From the NCBI GenBank assembly GCA_026874595.1, contig CM049320.1, forward strand, positions 35,746,214 to 35,810,213: DNA of 64,000 nucleotides, written 5' to 3'. The notes under the pieces were generated by a model that searched no databases, was not told the origin of the DNA, and saw only the letters and a list, made by a program, of their open reading frames with translations. Positions 57,794 to 64,000 of this stretch are shown one piece after another. This DNA comes from Sipunculus nudus. Its lineage: Eukaryota > Annelida > Sipuncula > Golfingiida > Sipunculidae. The number at the start of each line of letters is the position of its first letter. Within the stretch, counting starts at the first letter, position 1. Both the position numbers and the translations under genes were made by a program.

Positions 57794-57930
57794 TAGCTCA
57801 GCTGACTGAAAGTCATCTGAGCTATAGCGATCACTCTTTGTCCGTCGTCCGTCTATCTGTCCGTCTGTCCGTCCGTTAACCAGGCACAAATCGTAACCGC
57901 TGGACATAGAACGTTTTAACTTGTTAGGAG
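57794..57930 (-). repeat. Family A 3' end fragment, inverted
   Basis: A perfect-consensus terminal hairpin (57794-57824), CTATAGCGATCACTCTTTGTCC, a (GTCC/GTCT)n tract, CAGGCACAAATCGTAACCGC and GGACATAGAAC. Only the last ~135 bp of the family is present, a 3'-end fragment. Confidence 0.75.
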
Positions 57931-57944
57931 TGGAACCAATCATC

Positions 57945-58290
57945 ATTAATATTTATCTCTGCCAGGTGGGTATGTGTTCATCTCCGTTCCTGTATTTTTA
58001 TGTGTGTGTATGGGTGCGTTTGTGTGTTTTTTTCATAACATTCCTCACACAATTCTTAATAGAATCTAACAAAATTAGCAGGGCATTTTCGGAATGAGCT
58101 AATGAAGAATCGATTAAATTTCTGTTTGGATTTGACACTTGATTCACTGTCAGGAAGGTCATCAAGGAATATTTACAAATATAAAGTCACTTTTGCCCAA
58201 ATGAACCTAGGAATATTGGCCAAATAAGAGAATGCACACACCACAATAGGGACTCACACACATGGCGGAGGCTTGCATTCCTTAGAGTGT
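57945..58290 (+). mobile_element. Family G repeat
   Basis: CTGCCAGGTGGGTATGTGTTCATC, TGTGTGTATGGGTGCGTTTGTGTG, TTTTTTTCATAACATTCCTCACAC, TTTACAAATATAAAGTCACTTTTG, GGCGGAGGCTTGCATTCC. The same order as 11300-11590, with its 3' half also at 7980-8190. Confidence 0.6.
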
Positions 58291-58534
58291 AGATTTCTTG
58301 TCTTGTAATTTAAACATATTTGAACAGTCACCTGCTTTAAGTGTTCCAGAACGAACGATACTATGCGATTTCGATGAAGGTATCATATTTTTGGTGTGCC
58401 AATGCATATATTTTTAACTTAGAGCATACAATTAGAGCATTTGTAGAGCATAGCAGGGTATATTTTAGCATGGAGTATTGTAACAGGACAGAAAAAATAA
58501 ACACTTTTATTCATACGAGTAAATAATTTAATTT

Positions 58535-58990
58535 CACTGATCACTCACATCAAGGCCGCATCCGCACAAGCTAATAATCCAAATCGTGAATCTGTTTACT
58601 CTGCTTGCACTAGAATACTGATTCGCATCAGATCGGTTTACTGTAATCCGCTTGAAAGGCGGTAAACAGTAGTCCGCTTTACTTTCGTCTGGTTTTACAG
58701 TGGGCCTAAACCGGCACTTATTGCGTACAGGCCAATCCTTTTCTAGTCTCCGTGTGGAAAGTTTTGCTGCCACTTGACCTAATCCTTCCCGCGAAATATC
58801 ACCTTTTTATCACAGTAAATCGGATTAACAACTATGTTCGGACAGCAAAGCCAAGTTTTAATGAATAAACCGATTTAGGCTTTTGTAAAGCGAAGTACAG
58901 TGCGGACGCAAAACGCACTACCTCGGGATTCAATTAGACCGCTTTAGCATAATCCGATTTAAATATGAACCAAGGTCCTAAGCCGATAGA
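58535..58990. mobile_element. Palindromic MITE-like region (unresolved ends)
   Basis: Recurrent, mutually inverted strings of the TAATCCGATTTA, CAGTAAATCGGATTA, GGCCTAAACCGG and CCGATTTAGGC type occur across 450 bp, together with ACAGTGCGGACGC. Such TAAACCGGATTA-rich inverted strings suggest a degraded DNA transposon. I cannot place TIRs exactly. Confidence 0.35.
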
Positions 58991-59329
58991 CACAGACTGA
59001 TATTACTATGATGTTGATTACACGTCCTTCTTTTATTTTGATATAACATCTCTGTTTATGTTTTATGTAACACCTCATAAGCGACTATAACATATAATAA
59101 ACAAATACGTCCGAGGTGAGTGGTCAGGTTAACATTTTCATTCTGTGCTCGCTGGGACAGACATAGAAGTTTTAGTGTCAGAAGTTCTCGTACATGTCTG
59201 ATTCATTACACACCATTTGATTACATGGTTTATAGAAGGATGAGACCGTGCCTATATTACTACAAAAACTGTAAAAATTTATAAATAAATCTGACCAGAT
59301 TTTAGCCTTTAAAGATAACCTTTGTTGGT
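58991..59329. other. No gene recognised
   Basis: AT-rich, no repeat recognised. Confidence 0.45.
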
Positions 59330-59560
59330 CGTTGTTCCACCCTGCCGTCTGGTTGTCCGTTAGCAGGACACAAATCGTAACCACTACTAGACCTTAGCTT
59401 GAGTCACTGCGACCTTAATCCTCCGTGTTGTTGGACATGTTAGAGCACTCGAGAATAATTAAAAATTGTATGCATCATTGACATGCATCGTGCCTTAAAT
59501 ATTGATCATGACTTATTTAATCAGGCCCTGAAAACTGGTGGCGCCACCTGTATTTTTGTC
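59330..59560 (-). repeat. Family A fragment, inverted, with exact palindrome
   Basis: TTGTCCGTTAGCAGGACACAAATCGTAACC, GAGTCACTGCGACC, TCATTGACATGCAT, TATTGATCATGA and an exact GGTGGCGCCACC at 59537-59548. The terminal hairpin is missing. Confidence 0.65.
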
Positions 59561-59653
59561 ATTAATTTTAAACATTGTTGCCTATATTTCTAGACTGCAC
59601 ATAACAGTAAATAGTCAGTTTCTCATCTGTAATTTTATCTAGTTCCCGAATTA

Positions 59654-59914
59654 GACCTTATCTCTGCGCGGAGGTTACTCGCGCTGAAAGAGCAAAGCAC
59701 AGCGAAGGCCCGGCTTTACCCGCCGAAGGATGATCTGTTGATTATGTTTTCAGGATGTAGCTGTTCTTTAATGTTTCATTCGTAACCTCTGGGTAATATG
59801 GTAAATACGGGTTGAAATGGAACAATCACCTTCACACGTGGTCCCAGTGGTATTTACCACTGGTTAATTCACTTGGGCTTCTTGGAGAAACCCGACCTCC
59901 GCGCAGAGATAGTC
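59654..59914. mobile_element. 261-bp MITE with TA target duplication
   Basis: The left end GACCTTATCTCTGCGCGGAGGT (59654 on) pairs with the right end ACCTCCGCGCAGAGATAGTC (to 59914). Both are flanked by TA (59652-59653, 59915-59916). The interior has no ORF. TIRs plus a TA duplication suggest a Tc1/mariner-type MITE, though a PIF/Harbinger 3-bp duplication is not excluded. Confidence 0.75.
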
Positions 59915-59916
59915 TA

Positions 59917-60831
59917 TACTGTGCACAATGAATAATCCCTGCTGGCAGTGCCGAACGTAAGCATGTTTAACCTGACATTTGATCCAGTCACTGCCTCACT
60001 TGTATAATCAGTAAATGTGCACAACATATATCTCACGGTCCCTTGTGACTGATGTCTGATGTCAGCACTCAGTTATGGTTAATCCCTTAATCCATGCAGG
60101 CATCCCTGTTGCATAATGTTGGAAAGACCACAACAAGTGTCGCCGTACAGTCACCGTGCATTTCCATCTTCAACAATTCTTGAAGCAGTTGTGTCAAGTA
60201 AACTACCCAAGGAATCACGTGTATAAGTTTGTGTTCATTTTTAAAATACCACGTCACAGATATTACACCGCAAAATAGATCTACAGGTTCATCAATATAT
60301 AAAATATGTTTCAATGATAAAAACATTTTGTTTTTATATTTGGAATGAATGTTGTAGAAGCATAATCTAAATGTGCTCTATTTACTTTTTTTGTAATTAA
60401 TGCTTCTCAGGCGAAACCTATCCTTGACCTTCATATACAGATCCCGTGTGGTGTGTGTAGAATTGGAATAACCCCATTTGTCCATCACCTTTATCCAGGG
60501 CAATGACTACATCCAGGGAGCAAATAATTAAACCGAGAATTTCCAAATGAACATGATCTTTTTTATTGACAAATAAAATTGAACAATGTTACATGCATAA
60601 AACACATATTTTTTACCAGTTTCTTTTTGGTTACCATGATAATCTATACATCTGGTCAGTGGGCCTTTTGTTGGGTACCGAAAGGTTGCAAGTCGTTGGG
60701 AATTTTTTACATTGGGTGATCACCAAAAATCCAGAGGTAACGGTTGCAGCCTAACATGTTGGAGGCGTGATTTTATCCAAGTTGAATTACCAACCGAGGC
60801 CTTGCAGTGTGTTCACTAGAACATTGTGAAG

Positions 60832-60832
<1 letters not shown>
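59917..60832. other. No gene recognised
   Basis: Ordinary AT-rich sequence. The minus-strand frame 60087-60326 has no recognisable features. Confidence 0.45.

Positions 60833-60868
<36 letters not shown>
60833..60868. repeat. (AAT)n microsatellite
   Basis: About 12 trinucleotide units. Confidence 0.95.
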
Positions 60869-61616
60869 TTGGAACTATTTTAAAATATTCAGTACACCAG
60901 CATTATCAGATTCACAAATATTCTGTTGTCAAACTATGTTGTCCTTTATAAACATGAAATCTTGTTAACTTAATAAGCTTCTATGATAATTCTGCTTGAT
61001 TACACAATAACCATAGGTTATAACGTCAGTATAACATATGTGTCACTATGGTTAAAACCTCTGGTTATGAGGAGTCATTATCTTTATCCTGGCTACTGTG
61101 ACCATGTTCAAAATAGCTTTCCAATGCCACCTTCCTCCAATGACATCTGATGCGGGACCTTTACGTAGATTTTCAGCCCAGCTGACTTTTTCTGATGATT
61201 AGCTGCAGCTATGGCTCTTTAAGGTCTCAGATCGATGCACTGGGTAGAAAGAGTAACTTGTTGACCTTCTGAATATGGGACCAGATATCCAGACTGGTAG
61301 AACCGAAGTTTACCTACAGAAGTGGATCCGGGGTGCAGGGGCTCAGGGGACTCTGTCCCTTTTTTTCAGCCACCGAAACCTTTTTAGGGGGTTTAGACCA
61401 GCTTTTAATCCTGGAACCACCCTTTTGTGAACCTGAAGATATATTTTAGGTTTTGTCATCGCTTTTCCTTTGTTAGATCCATCCTTTTCCAAAGTCCTGA
61501 CCTAGATGTCGTCAGAATTTTCATTTCATGGAAAAATTGTAAATATCTGCTTACTAGGATGGCCAATTGACTACATTGCTGTTTCTGGTCTACAATATGA
61601 TAACCATAATAGTTAT
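60869..61616. other. No gene recognised
   Basis: GTGGATCCGGGGTGCAGGGG near 61322 resembles wording at ~63100 and may be a shared repeat. Otherwise nothing. Confidence 0.4.
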
Positions 61617-61661
61617 ATTAATAATAATAATTATTATAATAATAATAATAATAATAATAAA
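61617..61661. repeat. (AAT)n microsatellite, interrupted
   Basis: AAT units with one TTATTAT interruption. Confidence 0.95.
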
Positions 61662-62257
61662 CATAAATTTGACATTTAAGTGGATCTACGATTAATAACC
61701 CTCACCAAGAACAAACTACACACACGTTCAACCCGTCCAGTATTGATAATCATATATGTTATATTTTTTTTAATGGTACTTTCGGGTTTTAAAGGATTGT
61801 GCGAACCAAGCTCATACATTTCAAAGGCTTCATTGCTATCCACAACACAGTTTTGTAAGCTGCTAGTTAACTACAAGTAATGTAATAACCTTATAAGTAT
61901 AAGAAATACAGGACATACTCTGTTCTCTTAACATAATTAGATCACAGAAAAATATGAGGTTTCTACATATGGGATGTACAACATAAATTTGGATCTCAAA
62001 AATGATAAGCATGATCAAATAGCAGCAAACTTATCAATAACTGGCCCTAAACCTATGACTGCACGTTCTACAGCATACGCGACAGAAAGTTACAAAGCAC
62101 TACCTTGGTTGTTATCGCTTTAGGGATAAATAATATGATGTTCGTCTGATATTAACATCAACAGGCTGGGTTATATTATAGAAACACATGACTCTGGTAA
62201 AAATGGCTCTGATACAAATAGTGGGCAGCCAAAGTTGATTTATTCCCTTTTTAAGGG
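61662..62257. other. No gene recognised
   Basis: AT-rich. A 66-codon frame (61680-61880) has no supporting features. Confidence 0.45.
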
Positions 62258-62530
62258 CATTGCTTGTTAATAGCAGCCATCCATGCTAGATCAATCAGCC
62301 AAAGAGTGGAAAAAAGGTGTTGGTGGATGCCACCAGAAATTTTGAATTTCAAGGTAATTTTCAAGGTCAAACTGAAAAATAGGCGAGCCTAGGTCGATTT
62401 TTCAGTTTTCGGGAAATTGCTTGTTAATATCAGACATCTATGCCAGATCAACCAACTAACAGTGATGGTGGATGTCATCCTACATTTAAACCTTTAAGTT
62501 CATTTTCAAGATTAAATCGAAGAAAATTGA
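62258..62530 (+). repeat. Family J tandem repeat, ~157-bp period
   Basis: TTGCTTGTTAATA recurs with TGCTTGTTAA at 62261 and 62418 (period 157), each followed by CAG(C/A)CATC(C/T)ATGC, GATCAA(T/C)CA, GTGGATG(C/T)CA and a TTCAAGGTCAA-type end. A third unit lies at 54478-54620. Confidence 0.7.
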
Positions 62531-63263
62531 ATGGGAACGGGTTTAGTATTTCGCCACCAATAAAACCAAGGAATATTCGATAACCTTAAGTTTTAGAGAT
62601 TTTTTTGTGTCAAGTGCAATGTACCCAAGTCACGTAATACTGATGGACATAATTTTTTACAATTTGAAGTATGAAAAGTACAACTTAAAAGTGTGTTTTT
62701 GTTTCACAGAAATTTTTTTTACTACTCTTAATCAAGACATATGGATGCAGAATAAAGGGTACTTTTTATGTGTTCCTCAAAGTTCCTTTTACACACATTA
62801 AATGATAAAAAAATAAAACAATGCCGCTTTTTGTAAAAAAAAAACAAAACAGGACAAACATCCATGAAGAACGGATATTTGCTTATAATAATTTTGTTTT
62901 GGGAGCGAGTTGTGGGTATGAGAACAGGAGTGGGTCCAGTATTCAGGAAAAGGAGAGATTCAACTCGGGAGGAGTAATGCTAAAGCCTGAAAAGAAGGTC
63001 CCCAGCTCCGTAAAAGGAGGGGTCCAGATCGTAATAATTGATCCGAACCCCTTAAAAAAGACTGCTGCACCTGAACGGTGGGGGGGGGGGGGGGGGGGTT
63101 CCTCTGGATCCGCTTCTGCCGACCACCCTGGATGGACATTTCACATTTAAAGTTAAAACGCATACGGAAACATTCAGAGGGGCTCTTAAAATAGCTGCAG
63201 CGATGACGAAAAAGGCGATTTCGATCATTATATATTAGTCATTACATAGAAATGTTTTAGTAA
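62531..63263. other. No supported gene; G-rich repeat-like patch
   Basis: The 109-codon frame 62821-63150 is low-complexity and lacks a start context, domain or splice sites. The patch 62920-63130 with a 19-G run (63080-63098) and TGGATCCGC wording looks like interspersed repeat. Confidence 0.4.
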
Positions 63264-63408
63264 GTCCAAGTAACTTTCTCAATGCAATTTTCAAGGTCAA
63301 ACGGAACAAAATAGGAATGGTAACAAAGCATTTACTTTGATGAACTTCAAAGCAGAACACCACATATAAAATAGTTCTATAAAACATTACAGTTCACATT
63401 CCCGTGTA
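63264..63408 (-). repeat. Family F repeat, copy 2 (inverted)
   Basis: Reverse complement of 55303-55447 with roughly five in six bases matching by eye. Confidence 0.75.
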
Positions 63409-64000
63409 CTTCAAAGTTACACATCCCAGATAAATGTTGCACAAAACTGTTGAAGAATAGGTCACACATTCGCTGAACGAAAAAAAGTTACATATCATAG
63501 TTGAAGAAAAAAAAACAAACACTAAAATTTAATGGAGGAGGCAGCATGTATATACCGTTTATGACTTTATAACTTCTGTTGGTATCTAGGTGAAAAGGCA
63601 GATTATTATTTCAGTACTAATCCCAGCCTGAAGTATACGCTCCATCACAACATGCCAAGCTCGAACCATGTATAATGAGGACAATAACGATCGACACAGG
63701 TGCCCACAACTCTCTCCACCTATATGTCTGTGTAGCCGACTTATTATGTACCCTTATTTATTTCCTAATTATTGTACATCAATATTACTTTCAAAAGAAT
63801 TTAATTGATTAAAGCAGCTGACGGGTCCTAGCCTTTCATGTAAGTGATTATAATGTACCTTACCAGACCTAAGTGCATTAAATATGAACATGTAAATTAT
63901 CGAGAAAAAAAAAGATATTTCATCTTGCACGTCCTTTCGCCCTAACCTAAAGATAATTCTAAAGGTATTTGTACAGCTAAAGAGAAGAATTAAAGAATTA
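63409..64000. other. No gene recognised
   Basis: AT-rich to the window end. Nothing recognised. Confidence 0.45.

Noticed and set aside
62821-63150. A 109-codon frame as a gene.
   Set aside because: Low-complexity, passes through a 19-G run, no domain, and the surrounding wording looks repetitive.

Overview
The window looks like intergenic and intronic DNA from a eukaryote, most likely an invertebrate animal and probably a mollusc (inference). It is AT-rich and full of long (TA)n, (GA)n, (AAT)n and poly-G tracts. It holds tRNA-derived SINEs, DNA-transposon remnants, a LINE fragment and a Penelope-like fragment. There are no long intact ORFs, operons or ribosome binding sites. Genes are nearly absent. 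The supportable pieces are a partial exon at the left edge (1-132, +), a candidate spliced 5' end of a secreted-protein gene (45920-48795, +), and a weak terminal-exon candidate (45047-45265, +).

The dominant content is a group of interspersed repeats, named A to J here only for reference. A, B and C share a 12-bp palindrome, GGTGGCGCCACC, of which I count 15 exact copies by eye. Family A (345-bp units ending in a 31-nt hairpin) forms a ten-unit array at 28570-32110. It recurs near 12.5, 24.7, 38.5, 40.4-43.4, 56.1, 57.8 and 59.4 kb. Family B (14978-15545, 23944-24455, 35413-36990, 40434-42172, 46589-47765) has a core of alternating ~149- and ~129-bp monomers. Its ends look like those of a non-autonomous Helitron/Helentron: a 3' hairpin, a terminal CTAG or CTGG, flanking T, and a subterminal inverted repeat. 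One B copy splits a family A unit so cleanly that the empty site can be read from the flanks. Family C lies at 21530-22480 and 33590-35412.

Region by region: 1-8 kb is a partial exon, a CpG-richer block (2100-3075), AT repeats and a SINE. 8-18 kb has family D copies bordered by microsatellites, a SINE, a Penelope-like endonuclease remnant, a 296-bp triplicate, one B copy and a palindromic DNA element. 18-21.5 kb is featureless. 21.5-28.5 kb has families C, D, B, A, E, H and I and a LINE fragment. 28.5-43.5 kb is a nearly continuous bed of A, B and C repeats with a possible 147-bp solo LTR and a SINE with a 10-bp target duplication. 43.8-44.2 kb is a degenerate CCATATATG minisatellite. 45-49 kb is the candidate gene start, with a B element in its first intron. 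49.5-51.4 kb is a TIR element. 51.4-64 kb is AT-rich DNA with small repeats and MITEs.

The repeats form a stack of nested insertions rather than a set of cooperating genes. What may matter biologically is that they scatter CTCF-like core motifs, nuclear-receptor DR1 sites and strong hairpins through the locus. All assignments come from reading the sequence; no search or alignment was run.
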